DNA of 64,000 bases from an uncultured Clostridia bacterium (lineage in GTDB: Bacteria > Bacillota > Clostridia > Saccharofermentanales > Saccharofermentanaceae). Below, in pieces: positions 16,101 through 24,727 of this stretch; position 1 is the first letter of the stretch; each line of letters starts with the position of its first letter. The DNA is taken from positions 1 through 64,000 of the forward strand of contig CAMJPC010000005.1 in assembly GCA_946407705.1 (NCBI GenBank), given 5' to 3'. Both the position numbers and the translations under genes were made by a program. The notes below the pieces were generated by a model that did not search any database, had not been told where the DNA came from, and saw nothing but the letters and a program-made list of their open reading frames with translations.

Positions 16101-18079
16101 ATAAGATCGCCGACCTGATCGAGTTCGGCATCAAGCCGTTCCCCGACGGATCTTACCCGCCGCAGATCGCAAGAGCTGCAGCAGACGTCAGGGATATCGC
16201 ATATACAAAGGCAAACAAGCTGTACCGTCACAACGGAGTTCTCAACGAGGTCGTTAAGGCAAGACTCGACCGTGAGCTTGAATCCATCATCGGTAACGGT
16301 TATGCGATCATGTACTATATCGCGTACAGGCTCGTTAAGAAGTCTAACAATGATGGTTATGTAGTAGGTTCGAGAGGTTCAGTCGGATCTTCGTTTGCTG
16401 CAACGATGTGCGGTATTTCGGAGGTTAACCCGCTTCCTCCGCATTACAGATGCCCGAAGTGCAACTACGCCGAGTTCGATAACAGCGGTAAATACGGATC
16501 GGGTTACGATCTGCCTCCTAAGAACTGTCCCGAGTGCGGCGAGAAGCTGATCCCTGATGGTCAGGACATTCCGTTCGAGACGTTCCTCGGATTCAAGGGA
16601 GACAAGCAGCCTGATATCGATCTTAACTTCTCAGGTGAATATCAGCCGAGAGCGCATGCTTACGTAGGAGTACTTTTCGGAGGCACGCATACGTTCAAGG
16701 CAGGTACTATCGGCGCATACCAGGATAAGAACGCATACGGCGTATGCCGCAAGATCTGTGAGGAAAAAGGAGAGCCCTTTACCCAGGCGCATCTTGCTTT
16801 CATGGCCAGAGACATAATCGGTGTTAAGAGGACCACATCCCAGCATCCGGGCGGTATCGTCGTTATCGCAAAGGAGATGGATATCTATGAGTTCACTCCC
16901 ATCCAGTTCCCGGCAAACAAGACAGACGGCGGAATAATCACAACGCATTTCGACTTCCGTGCTATGCACGATACCATCCTTAAGCTCGATATCCTGGGTC
17001 ACGCAGATCCTACGGTACTTCGAATGTTAAGTGATATCACGGGCGTAACTATAACGGACATACCGATACCTGATGAGAAGGTAATGAGCCTTCTTCAGAG
17101 CACGGATGCCCTGGGTTTCCCCATCGATGCAACCGATGCAGGCGCTGCGACACTGGGTCTTTCAGAGCTCGGTACGAACATGGCGCGCGGAATGATCAAG
17201 GAAACGAAGCCTACCAGATTCTATGACCTTGTTCAGCTCATGGGTCTTTCACACGGTACTGACGTATGGACAGGCAATGCCCAGGAGCTTATCAGGAGCG
17301 GAACGTGTGACCTTAACTCGGTCATCGGATGCCGTGACTCGATCATGACGAGTCTTATCTACTGGGGACTTCCCAACAAGGACGCTTTCGACATCATGGA
17401 AGGCGTACGTAAAGGTAAGGTTGCCGCAGGCAAGGTTGAGAAATGGCCTGAATACGTTGAGGAGATGAAATCCTGCGGCGTGCCTGACTGGTACATTGAA
17501 TCGTGCCAGAAGATCAAGTACATGTTCCCGAAGGCACATGCTGCCGCTTATGCGATCTCATCTTTGAGAGTAGCGTGGTTCAAGGTCTACTATCCTGAGG
17601 AATACTACTGCTCGTTCTTTACTCACAGAGGCGAAGGTCTGTTCAATGCGGAAGATATGTGCAGCGGACCCGAAAAGGTTAAGGAGAGAAGGATCGAGCT
17701 TAATGAGGAGATGCATGCCAAGGGCGATCCCAACACCAAGCTCAAGTACTATTTCTATGAGCTGGTAGAGGAGATGTATGCAAGAGGCATAACATTCGCT
17801 CCGATCACTCTTGAGGATTCGCTTGGCACTAAGTTTGCAAAAGCAGGCCCCAAGCTTATAAGACCTCCTTTCTGCGCTATTCCTTCAGTATCGCCTGCTA
17901 ACGGCGAGGCTATTGAGAAGGCAAGAGCCGAGGGTCCGTTCAAGAACCGTGATGATTTCATGAAGAGAACGGGATTAGGCCAGTCGGTTACGGAGAAGCT
18001 CGTAGCATACGGAGGAATATTAGACGATCTGCCGGAGAGCGCACAGATGTCGCTTGAAGACCTGTTCGGAGGAATGTGA
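13115..18079 (+). CDS. polC: DNA polymerase III PolC-type, with degenerate exonuclease domain
   Basis: PolC is the replicative polymerase of low-GC Gram-positives. Domains in order: N-terminal region with Lys-rich linker (1-260), OB fold (265-380), first PHP half with Leu-His-Val-His-Thr (about 391) and Thr-Asp-His-Gly, an exonuclease-like region (about 500-750), second PHP half, Cys4 zinc module (about 1111-1150), catalytic Pro-Asp-Ile-Asp-Leu-Asn-Phe (about 1166), and C-terminal helix-hairpin-helix. Arg-Gly-Ser-Val-Gly-Ser-Ser and Gln-His-Pro-Gly-Gly are intact. In the exonuclease the Asp-x-Glu pair reads Thr512-Ile-Arg514 and the other catalytic Asp positions are replaced, so proofreading is probably lost. 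At 1654 residues it is some 200 longer than usual. The start is a TTG inside ispG behind AAGGAAG; no ATG is close by. Confidence 0.95.
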   Translation: MEKKETKLTELFELNIGDKQYKGLDGLTVQKVDIYKDKGLIELKLEGIDTLTAGNDAAVFLEDLENNFGFKINFVFEECKDGNLGDYIGGLEKLILYMIKRDGNSGLRSFVDYVRIDYGEKSETGFSNPDVDLNVPEWWDSMMGPYGKEALSEAFTDAVYACCRIEPERYRHSVLSVSSDYEEYSPEADIIEAMQSGTYQEFDGNYAESEPKKKKKKQTELETVAADSDASSKKDSWAYKAAQVQKEAKAESKNNFDYSKNAQAEDIIFGKVKKQAVNMKIKNLSLGEMDVNIIGRIQITDELRLTKSGKSVITKFNCFDDTDGISCIAFLKPEEADGFQKKFEKGGYVGLQGNCEKDSFSGEIQFKVNGAFPAEKPAGRKDTAERKRVELHVHTKMSESDATTDPADLIKLAASFGHPACAVTDHGVVQAFPHVFEAAKSINKKRKETGEDPIKCILGCEGYLVDDGPTVFYNLPYDYKNDKYFKKAEGDEDAALDFIEKPKAVGSFVALTIRRNGDDALRDTFTSVCASKYRLKGYKAVRPAEEGESEQDAMEFASHDIDKSLWDASEFPEKLSDEAIAAKVMEPHEPLGKTFNADLDINGEYADGDDEVIPSGLVYEHVADFHADFEDVIYPGEGEPCDSYFAMGELLEFIGDSYITGPDIFTTLAFLRRAGYGINIEKHVYYRHKFLMPATSDEDILETYFKGEFKTVDELLAAKGAEFTYNASGDSHDEMFALCYKSASCLVACLKDAGTADALSINYASGHYTPGKIKAAEKDKATGLPVTPTYHIIYLVRSNMGLYNLYRIVSESQIHYFSKRPRTPKSLLKYFKSGIIVGGACVDGQIYRYALKTYVDNNKDKALTRKVLNDSEEFRKLLGLYDYVEIQPLCNNMFLTRQAPAKYGSNVPLDEDDIRIIDELLVETADDHNMPVCATTDSHFLNKEDGMYRKYMLMSMGFDDAEMQSDLYFRNTQEMLDEFAYLGEKKAEEVVIDNTNKIADLIEFGIKPFPDGSYPPQIARAAADVRDIAYTKANKLYRHNGVLNEVVKARLDRELESIIGNGYAIMYYIAYRLVKKSNNDGYVVGSRGSVGSSFAATMCGISEVNPLPPHYRCPKCNYAEFDNSGKYGSGYDLPPKNCPECGEKLIPDGQDIPFETFLGFKGDKQPDIDLNFSGEYQPRAHAYVGVLFGGTHTFKAGTIGAYQDKNAYGVCRKICEEKGEPFTQAHLAFMARDIIGVKRTTSQHPGGIVVIAKEMDIYEFTPIQFPANKTDGGIITTHFDFRAMHDTILKLDILGHADPTVLRMLSDITGVTITDIPIPDEKVMSLLQSTDALGFPIDATDAGAATLGLSELGTNMARGMIKETKPTRFYDLVQLMGLSHGTDVWTGNAQELIRSGTCDLNSVIGCRDSIMTSLIYWGLPNKDAFDIMEGVRKGKVAAGKVEKWPEYVEEMKSCGVPDWYIESCQKIKYMFPKAHAAAYAISSLRVAWFKVYYPEEYYCSFFTHRGEGLFNAEDMCSGPEKVKERRIELNEEMHAKGDPNTKLKYYFYELVEEMYARGITFAPITLEDSLGTKFAKAGPKLIRPPFCAIPSVSPANGEAIEKARAEGPFKNRDDFMKRTGLGQSVTEKLVAYGGILDDLPESAQMSLEDLFGGM

Positions 18080-20349
18080 TGTACTGCAGCGTTATCTTAA
18101 GAGGCGCTGTCAGAGAGACCGACCGCCCGTACACGTATAAGATACCTGAAGACCTTAACGGTAAGGTCGTACCCGGATCATTCTGTAACGTGCCTTTCGG
18201 GTTTGGCAATAAGACAAGGGCCGCGGTCGTTATGTCTGTATCGGAAGATGCGGGCAGAGGGATAAAAGGCATTAAGGAGATAAAGAGCCTTATAGTCGAT
18301 TATCCTGTACTTACCCAAGACCTTCTTGAACTTGTCGATACATTATCAGATAGATTCAACTGCACAAAGGGAGACATCATCGAACTGATGGTGCCCTCTT
18401 GTGTTGAACATCATAAGAGTCCCACTGAGGTATTTACCGAGATAGTTGATAAAGGAACGGCCGAAGCTGTCCTTTCATCGGGAACGCTCAGATCAGCCGT
18501 TCACGCGAACATACTCGAATACCTTCTTAAGAGAGGCAAGTGCAGCAGAAAGGAACTTCAAACTGCCGTTTCTGCGTCTTCGGCCCAGGTTAAAGCCGTT
18601 GAAGAAAAGGGACTTATCAGGTTTACCAAGGAGATAAGTACGGAAGACTACGATCAGACTGCGGCATCGATTCTTGAAGATGTGCCGACTGACGGTAAGT
18701 TTTCGGAGGTCTATGACCTGAACGATGAGCAGGATGAAGCAGTCAGAAAGATAATTGCTGATGACGGCACTCCCGTTCAAGGAACCCATCTGTTGTTCGG
18801 AATCACGGGAAGCGGTAAGACCGAAGTCTATCTCAAGTGTGCACAAAAGGTTATAGACGCTGGAGGAACGGTTTTATATCTGGTTCCGGAAATATCCCTT
18901 ACGCCACAGACAATAAGCTGGATCAAGGGACGCCTCGGAGGCGTGGTCGCAGTACTCCACAGCAGGCTTACCGACAGACAGCGTTTCTCTCAATGGGAGA
19001 TGATCAGGACGGGGAAGGCTAAGGTTGTAGTCGCTCCGAGAAGCGGAGTGTTCGCTCCGGTAGAGAATATAAGCCTGATAATCATTGATGAGGAACATGA
19101 CGGTTCTTATAAATCGGAGTCGCATCCGAGATATTCGGCAAGAGATGTGGCACGTATGAGGGCGAAAAAGAACGGAGCTTCTCTGGTGCTCGGTTCGGCA
19201 ACGCCTTCTATTGAGAGTTTTTATGCGGCTGATAAGGGAATCTTTGATCTTATTGAGCTTAAGTCACGTGCGAGAACGCAGGCTAAGCTCCCGGAGATCG
19301 TTCCCGTTGACATGAAGGAACAGGTTAAGCTCGGAGCAGGAGACATATTGTCGATCCCGCTGAGGCAGGCTATGGCAGTAGCCTTCTCGCAGAAGAAGCA
19401 GGCCATACTTTTCCTTAACAGACGAGGCTATGCAAGAACTCTCGTGTGCGAGGATTGCGGAAAGCCTGTAAGCTGTGTTAACTGCTCGGTCGGAATGACG
19501 CTTCATAACAACAGGAGGACCGGATCACAGAGTCTGATATGCCATTACTGCGGATACATGATCAATTCCTCGGAGGCACAGTGTTCTTTCTGCGGAGGCA
19601 ACCATTTCACCAGAGCCGGATTCGGAACACAGCAATTAGAGTCATTGCTTCAGGAAGTATTCCCTTATGAAAAGGTCCTGAGAATGGATCAGGATACAAC
19701 CGTGTCACCCGGTGCCCACAGGGAGATAATCGAGAGGTTTGCCAGAAAAGAAGCATCCATCCTTATCGGTACGCAGATGATCGCGAAAGGATTGGATTTC
19801 CCTGATTGTACCGTCGTCGGAATACTAGGAGCGGATCTCATGATCGCGGCTTCATCCTACAAGGCTTCAGAGAGGGCGTTCCAGCTTATAACGCAGGCTG
19901 CGGGAAGGGCAGGAAGAGGAGACGATCCGGGAAAGGTCTTTATTCAGAGCTATAATCCGGATAATCCTTTGTTCAAATATGCCTGCACTCAGGATTACAG
20001 GGCATTCTACGAGACTGAGATCGCATACAGGCAAAAGCTTTCGCTTCCGCCATTCAAGGCAATAGGGGAGATAGTACTTTCCATTGAGGACGAGTCGGCT
20101 CTTCAGGAACGCGGAAGAGATCTGTATCACTACCTGTCAGATTTCCTTTCATATCAGGACAGTTCCTTCGGATTTGAACTGTACGGTCCGGTGCCTGCGG
20201 TAATTTACGAATTAAGGGGAAAATACCGTCTTAACTTCATTTTGAAGGCATCGAATAAATCGGCCATTAATGCGGTCTTTAAGCATGTCATTGAAGACTT
20301 TGACCATGTCAGATATCCGCTGTCCTATGACAATGATCCGTCAGGCTGA
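18079..20349 (+). CDS. priA: Primosomal replication restart helicase PriA
   Basis: PriA recognises stalled or D-loop forks and reloads the replicative helicase. The 756 residues contain a 3'-DNA-binding N-terminal domain, a Walker A Gly-Ile-Thr-Gly-Ser-Gly-Lys-Thr near residue 240, an Asp-Glu-Glu-His box, Gly-Ser-Ala-Thr-Pro-Ser, paired Cys-x2-Cys zinc motifs at about 456-525, and the helicase C-terminal Ala-Ala-Gly-Arg-Ala-Gly-Arg-Gly. I chose ATG 18079, which overlaps the polC stop (TGATG) four bases after GGAGGA; the GTG at 18076 is too close to that site. Direct coupling to polC is unusual, since priA often sits beside coaBC, def or fmt. Confidence 0.94.
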   Translation: MYCSVILRGAVRETDRPYTYKIPEDLNGKVVPGSFCNVPFGFGNKTRAAVVMSVSEDAGRGIKGIKEIKSLIVDYPVLTQDLLELVDTLSDRFNCTKGDIIELMVPSCVEHHKSPTEVFTEIVDKGTAEAVLSSGTLRSAVHANILEYLLKRGKCSRKELQTAVSASSAQVKAVEEKGLIRFTKEISTEDYDQTAASILEDVPTDGKFSEVYDLNDEQDEAVRKIIADDGTPVQGTHLLFGITGSGKTEVYLKCAQKVIDAGGTVLYLVPEISLTPQTISWIKGRLGGVVAVLHSRLTDRQRFSQWEMIRTGKAKVVVAPRSGVFAPVENISLIIIDEEHDGSYKSESHPRYSARDVARMRAKKNGASLVLGSATPSIESFYAADKGIFDLIELKSRARTQAKLPEIVPVDMKEQVKLGAGDILSIPLRQAMAVAFSQKKQAILFLNRRGYARTLVCEDCGKPVSCVNCSVGMTLHNNRRTGSQSLICHYCGYMINSSEAQCSFCGGNHFTRAGFGTQQLESLLQEVFPYEKVLRMDQDTTVSPGAHREIIERFARKEASILIGTQMIAKGLDFPDCTVVGILGADLMIAASSYKASERAFQLITQAAGRAGRGDDPGKVFIQSYNPDNPLFKYACTQDYRAFYETEIAYRQKLSLPPFKAIGEIVLSIEDESALQERGRDLYHYLSDFLSYQDSSFGFELYGPVPAVIYELRGKYRLNFILKASNKSAINAVFKHVIEDFDHVRYPLSYDNDPSG

Positions 20350-20413
20350 TCCGGGCACCGAAAAGCCCAGATTGTACGTGTCTCAAATACAAATGTGCAC
20401 CCTCTGGGCATAA

Positions 20414-20443
20414 TTGACTATATATAATATTGGGTGATAAAAT
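20414..20443 (+). promoter_or_regulatory. Promoter of dapA-dapB-yajC
   Basis: TTGACT at 20414-20419 and TAAAAT at 20438-20443 are 18 bases apart, about 50 bases before dapA. The 142-base gap holds no lysine riboswitch-sized structure, and no clear terminator follows priA. Confidence 0.5.
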
Positions 20444-20491
20444 TCCCTAGTATATTCAGCAATGAATTCAATATTTTAAGGAGGCATTCCT

Positions 20492-21397
20492 ATGTCTAAG
20501 CCTGTTTTTGTCGGAGCCGGAGTTGCTATCGTTACACCTTTTTTCGAGAACGGCGATGTTAATTTCAAGGAACTTGAAAGAATGATCGAGTTCGAGATCG
20601 AGAACGGTATCGATTCCATTATTATCTGTGGTTCAACCGGTGAGGCTGCCACTATGACTGATGAAGAACATGAGGCTGCCATAAAGTGCGCTATTGATAC
20701 AGTAGCAGGACGCGTTCCCGTTATCGCAGGAACAGGTTCCAACGATACAGCCTATTGTCTTGATCTTTCGAAGCGTGCCGACAAGATGGGTGCTGATGCG
20801 CTCCTTCTTGTTACTCCTTACTACAATAAGTGCACACAGGAAGGCCTTTACCGTAACTATAAGACAGTCGCTGATGCAGTCGACTGCCCGATCATCCTTT
20901 ACAACGTTCCTTCCAGAACGAATGTTAACATCACACCTGAACTTCTCTACAGACTTTCAGATTGCGAGAACATCGTAGGCGTAAAGGAGTGCAACTTCAG
21001 CCAGGTACCTGAGATCTACAGCCTCTGCGGTGACAGATACGCTATGTATTCCGGAGAGGACGGACTTGCAGTACCCATGGTATCCCTTGGTGCTAAGGGC
21101 GTTATCTCTGTTGTTGCAAACATCCTGCCCCGTGAGATGAGCCAGATGATCCACTCTTACATCGATGGAGATATCCAGAAGGCAAGAGACATGCAGATCA
21201 GCATGATCCCTCTCGTAAAGGCTCTCTTCTGCGAAGTAAACCCGATCCCCGTTAAGGAAGCTATGAACATCCTCGGTTGGAATGCGGGCCCTTGCAGACT
21301 GCCTCTTTGCGAAATGAGCGAAGCTAACCACAAGAAGATGGTTGAGGTTCTTGCGAAGTACGATACTTCCGCAACAGCAAAGTTCCTTGCCAAGTAA
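20492..21397 (+). CDS. dapA: 4-hydroxy-tetrahydrodipicolinate synthase
   Basis: DapA condenses pyruvate with aspartate semialdehyde, the first step toward diaminopimelate and lysine. The 301-residue TIM barrel has Gly-Ser-Thr-Gly-Glu near residue 47, Tyr-Tyr-Asn-Lys-Cys-Thr-Gln-Glu-Gly with the catalytic Tyr, and Gly-Val-Lys-Glu-Cys with the Schiff-base Lys near 165. The first Thr of the usual Gly-Thr-Thr-Gly-Glu is Ser, a conservative change. AAGGAGG lies upstream of ATG 20492. dapB follows 15 bases later. Confidence 0.95.
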   Translation: MSKPVFVGAGVAIVTPFFENGDVNFKELERMIEFEIENGIDSIIICGSTGEAATMTDEEHEAAIKCAIDTVAGRVPVIAGTGSNDTAYCLDLSKRADKMGADALLLVTPYYNKCTQEGLYRNYKTVADAVDCPIILYNVPSRTNVNITPELLYRLSDCENIVGVKECNFSQVPEIYSLCGDRYAMYSGEDGLAVPMVSLGAKGVISVVANILPREMSQMIHSYIDGDIQKARDMQISMIPLVKALFCEVNPIPVKEAMNILGWNAGPCRLPLCEMSEANHKKMVEVLAKYDTSATAKFLAK

Positions 21398-21412
21398 TAC
21401 AGGAGAATTCTT

Positions 21413-22180
21413 ATGGTCAATATTTTCTTGAACGGATGCTGTGGCAGAATGGGTCACACCATTGCTAATATGTGCAAGCGCGATGCGGACTTTAGGATAG
21501 TCGCAGGCTGCGATGTCACGACATGTGACGATTTCAGCTTCCCGATCTACAACAATCCCCAGGACTGCACTGAGGACTTCGATGTCATCATCGACTTTTC
21601 CAATGCGAAAGCTGTTCCTACGATCCTTAATTATGCGCTTACTGTTAAGAAGCCCTTTATCTGCTGCACGACAGCTCTTTCCGATGAAACTGTCGCAGAG
21701 ATCTTAAATGCTTCCGAGACTATTCCGGTATTCAAGTCTGCAAACATGAGCGTAGGCATCAATCTTATGCTCGAACTCGTTAAGAAGTGCACAAAGACAC
21801 TTTATCCCGAGTTTGACATCGAGATCGTTGAAGCTCATCACAACCGCAAGCTTGATGCTCCTTCGGGAACCGCAATGATGATCGCAAATGCGATCTCGCA
21901 GGAGATCCCTGATGAGGTTGAATATGTCTATGACAGACAGAGCAGAAACGAAGCAAGAAAGAAGAACCAGATCGGTATTTCTTCTATCAGAGGCGGAAAT
22001 ATCGTAGGTGACCACGATGCTATGTTTATCAGTGATGAAGAGATCCTTACAGTAAGCCACCGCGCTATGACAAGGGATGTTTTCGCTAAGGGTGCGCTTA
22101 CCGCTGCAAAATTCATGTGCGGAAAAGAACCCGGTTATTATACAATGTCCGATGTAATCGCGGATGCAATAAAAGAATGA
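21413..22180 (+). CDS. dapB: 4-hydroxy-tetrahydrodipicolinate reductase
   Basis: DapB reduces the DapA product with NAD(P)H. The 255-residue protein has a Rossmann start Gly-Cys-Cys-Gly-Arg-Met-Gly, the catalytic Glu-Ala-His-His-Asn-Arg-Lys-Leu-Asp-Ala-Pro-Ser-Gly-Thr-Ala block, and Phe-Ala-Lys-Gly-Ala near the C-terminus. Lengths and motifs are normal. It pairs with dapA and yajC in one apparent operon. Confidence 0.95.
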   Translation: MVNIFLNGCCGRMGHTIANMCKRDADFRIVAGCDVTTCDDFSFPIYNNPQDCTEDFDVIIDFSNAKAVPTILNYALTVKKPFICCTTALSDETVAEILNASETIPVFKSANMSVGINLMLELVKKCTKTLYPEFDIEIVEAHHNRKLDAPSGTAMMIANAISQEIPDEVEYVYDRQSRNEARKKNQIGISSIRGGNIVGDHDAMFISDEEILTVSHRAMTRDVFAKGALTAAKFMCGKEPGYYTMSDVIADAIKE

Positions 22181-22214
22181 CAAGTTGAACTTGTTATAGG
22201 GAGGTTTTGTTTAA

Positions 22215-22670
22215 ATGTATGATTTGATTCGCTTTCTTGGTGACGTAGCCAATCCCGGTTCTGGTGCCGGAACAGGAACAGGCGCGGGTGCCGGCTCAGA
22301 GGAAATGATGGGCATGACCATGGGCTCTTTTGCTTCCATCGCTCTTTTAGTCCTCATGTTCGTCGTATTTTATTTTATACTGATAAGACCACAGCGTAAG
22401 CGTGAGAAGGAACTTAAGGAAGAAGTAAGCAAACTGTCCGTTGGCGATAGAGTAGTTACCATCGGCGGACTTGTCGGTTTCGTTGCCAACATCAAGGATA
22501 ACGAGATCACGATCTCAACTTCTGCGGCAAATACGCTTGTTACCTATACAAAGAGCGCTATTCAGTCAGTTGTTAAGCGCGACAGGCTCAATCCTGACGG
22601 AACCGTCAAGAAAGAACCCGCTCCCGAGAAGAAGGGCCTTTTCGGAAGTAAGAAGAAGGACGAGGAGTGA
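22215..22670 (+). CDS. yajC: Preprotein translocase accessory subunit YajC
   Basis: YajC is a small membrane partner of SecDF-YidC. The 151-residue protein has a Gly/Ala/Thr-rich low-complexity stretch (residues 12-26), one membrane helix at about 35-55, then the family motif Phe-Ile-Leu-Ile-Arg-Pro-Gln-Arg-Lys-Arg-Glu-Lys-Glu and a beta-rich domain with Gly-Asp-Arg-Val-Val-Thr-Ile-Gly-Gly-Leu. The highly charged Lys-rich tail and the Gly-rich N-terminus make it longer than typical forms. GGGAGG precedes ATG 22215. No secD or secF is nearby. Confidence 0.92.
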   Translation: MYDLIRFLGDVANPGSGAGTGTGAGAGSEEMMGMTMGSFASIALLVLMFVVFYFILIRPQRKREKELKEEVSKLSVGDRVVTIGGLVGFVANIKDNEITISTSAANTLVTYTKSAIQSVVKRDRLNPDGTVKKEPAPEKKGLFGSKKKDEE

Positions 22671-22717
22671 CAGAATAAGCCATAAGGCGGAGCCTGTCAT
22701 CTGAATCAGGAATTATC

Positions 22718-22745
22718 CGGCCCGGCACTACCGGGCCGATTTAAT
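22718..22745 (+). terminator. Terminator after yajC
   Basis: CGGCCCGG and CCGGGCCG form a perfect 8-bp GC stem over a CACTA loop, followed by ATTTAATT. The T tract is interrupted, so termination may be partial and dnaG could receive some read-through. Confidence 0.65.
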
Positions 22746-22762
22746 TATAGGAGATACGGAAA

Positions 22763-24727
22763 TTGGGACTTATTCCCGAAAGCGTAATTGATGAGATCCT
22801 TCTTAAGGCTGATATCGAATCAGTTGTAGGAAGATATGTCTCTCTTAAGCGCAAAGGCGGAAACGAATGGGGCCTTTGCCCGTTCCATCATGAGAAGACG
22901 CCGTCTTTTTCCGTCAATCCTTCAAAGGGCATATATAAATGCTTCGGTTGTAATAAAGGCGGAAACGCGATCAACTTCATCATGGAGATGGAGCATCTCA
23001 GTTATCCTGAGGCGATCAGATATCTTGGCGGTATCTACGGTGTTGATGTGCCTGATACCAGAGATGATCCTTCGGGAGATGCGGGCAGGGAGAAGACCAA
23101 GAGGGTAAAGGCTCTGCTTACCGAAGCCGCAAAATACTATTACGTACAATTCAATGATCAGGAAACCGGAGTCCCTGCGCGTGAATATGCCAAGAAACGC
23201 GCTTTGGACAAGCAGACTCTCGATCATTTCGGCATTGGCTATTCTCCTGCGAGCTGGGATGCGACCAGAGACTATCTTGCAGGCAAGGGATATACCGAAG
23301 AAGAGATGCTTGATTCGGGCATTTTCAAGAAGTCGGATAAGTCAGGCAAGCTGTTTGACCTTTTCAGAGGCAGGCTTATGTTCCCGATCTTCGATTCATT
23401 CGGCAACATCATTGCTTTTGGCGGGCGTTCTCTTGGAAACGAGATGCCCAAATACATCAATTCGCCCGATTCACTTGTCTATAACAAGCAAAACCACCTT
23501 TATGCACTGAATTTTGCAAAGAAAGAGCAGTCTAAGCAGCTTATCGTCGTTGAGGGTTATATGGATGCCATCGCGATGCATAAGGCCGGATTCAGAAATA
23601 CCGTGGCTGCTCTCGGAACATCTTTTACCGACAGCCAGCTCAAGCTTTGTGCAAGATACTGTGAGGAAGTCGTTTTCTTCTTTGATGCTGACGGCGCGGG
23701 ACAGAAGGCTGCCATCCGTGCAATTAAGATGATGCTTGCTTATCTGACCAAGCTTTCAGGAATAAAGATCAGGATCAAGATAGCGAAAGTACCTGACGGA
23801 AAAGATCCTGATGAGTTCATCCGCGTTAACGGAGCCGGAAAGTTTGCCGAAGTCGTAAATAACGCTCTTTACGTTGAGGATTATCTCCTCGAAAGAGCAT
23901 ATAACGACAACTATGACGATGCTAAGGGTATCGATAAGGGAAGATATCAGGATGATGTCTGCCTTTACGGTTCCTGGATCCCCGATGAGATCAAGCGTTC
24001 GACAATGGCTAATGAGGCTGCCAAGGTGTTAGGAGCAAATCCAGCAGCAGTCCTTAACAGGATGAACAGCCTTGCTGACAGCGAAGGTGCAAGAGAGAAG
24101 CTGATGCAGGCCAGGGAGATCGCAAGACAGAAGGAGATCGATCTGAAGCATCGTAATGCGGTCAGTGATGTTCCCGTTTCCGATGCTGATGAGCCTGAAC
24201 AATCTGATGCTCAGGTTACTGAGACTGAGAATACATATTCTGTAGTTGACACCGCTTCTGATGATGAGATCAAGTTGTTTGCTTATGCGATATCTCTCGG
24301 TCCGACTCTTGCCGACCAGAAGTATGTCGCCCTCGAAGACGTATTAAGACCCGATGATTTTGCAGGAGATTCAATGAAGGCTCTCGTTAAGAGTTTTCTT
24401 TCTGTTTTTGATGCAAAGAGGGGAGTGTCATTTGCGAGAATGAGCGATTTCTTCAGACGTGTTACCATCAACGGTGTTCCAGCTGAAGATGTTATGTTCA
24501 GGGAATGCTCAAAGGCTGATCTTGCAACTGATGTGATCGTAAAACGCGATTACTATCTCGGATATCTGTACAAGATCAGGATCGTCCGCGTGAATGACAT
24601 CGAGGAATCGCTTATTTCGAGAAGGATGTACGCTTCATCACAGGAAGAACGCAATTCGATAGACAGCAAGCTTTCCAAGATAAGCGAATATAAGACTAAG
24701 ATCAGAGCCAAACTGGAGGAGATCTGA
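22763..24727 (+). CDS. dnaG: DNA primase
   Basis: DnaG makes RNA primers at the fork. The 654 residues start with the zinc domain (Cys-Pro-Phe-His-His-Glu-Lys-Thr-Pro-Ser-Phe and Cys-Phe-Gly-Cys). They continue with the TOPRIM core (Val-Val-Glu-Gly-Tyr-Met-Asp-Ala near 262, Asp-Ala-Asp-Gly-Ala-Gly near 308) and end with a helicase-binding region. The start is TTG 22763 behind AGGAGA. In many Firmicutes rpoD follows directly; here the trmK start overlaps the dnaG stop instead. Confidence 0.95.
   Translation: MGLIPESVIDEILLKADIESVVGRYVSLKRKGGNEWGLCPFHHEKTPSFSVNPSKGIYKCFGCNKGGNAINFIMEMEHLSYPEAIRYLGGIYGVDVPDTRDDPSGDAGREKTKRVKALLTEAAKYYYVQFNDQETGVPAREYAKKRALDKQTLDHFGIGYSPASWDATRDYLAGKGYTEEEMLDSGIFKKSDKSGKLFDLFRGRLMFPIFDSFGNIIAFGGRSLGNEMPKYINSPDSLVYNKQNHLYALNFAKKEQSKQLIVVEGYMDAIAMHKAGFRNTVAALGTSFTDSQLKLCARYCEEVVFFFDADGAGQKAAIRAIKMMLAYLTKLSGIKIRIKIAKVPDGKDPDEFIRVNGAGKFAEVVNNALYVEDYLLERAYNDNYDDAKGIDKGRYQDDVCLYGSWIPDEIKRSTMANEAAKVLGANPAAVLNRMNSLADSEGAREKLMQAREIARQKEIDLKHRNAVSDVPVSDADEPEQSDAQVTETENTYSVVDTASDDEIKLFAYAISLGPTLADQKYVALEDVLRPDDFAGDSMKALVKSFLSVFDAKRGVSFARMSDFFRRVTINGVPAEDVMFRECSKADLATDVIVKRDYYLGYLYKIRIVRVNDIEESLISRRMYASSQEERNSIDSKLSKISEYKTKIRAKLEEI

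Noticed and set aside
20350..20491. Possible lysine riboswitch before dapA
   Set aside because: The gap is only 142 bases and shows no lysine-box core or terminator hairpin; a plain promoter explains it.
22250..22300. GGAACAGG-type near-repeats in yajC
   Set aside because: They encode a Gly/Ala/Thr-rich low-complexity stretch in frame; not an independent repeat element.
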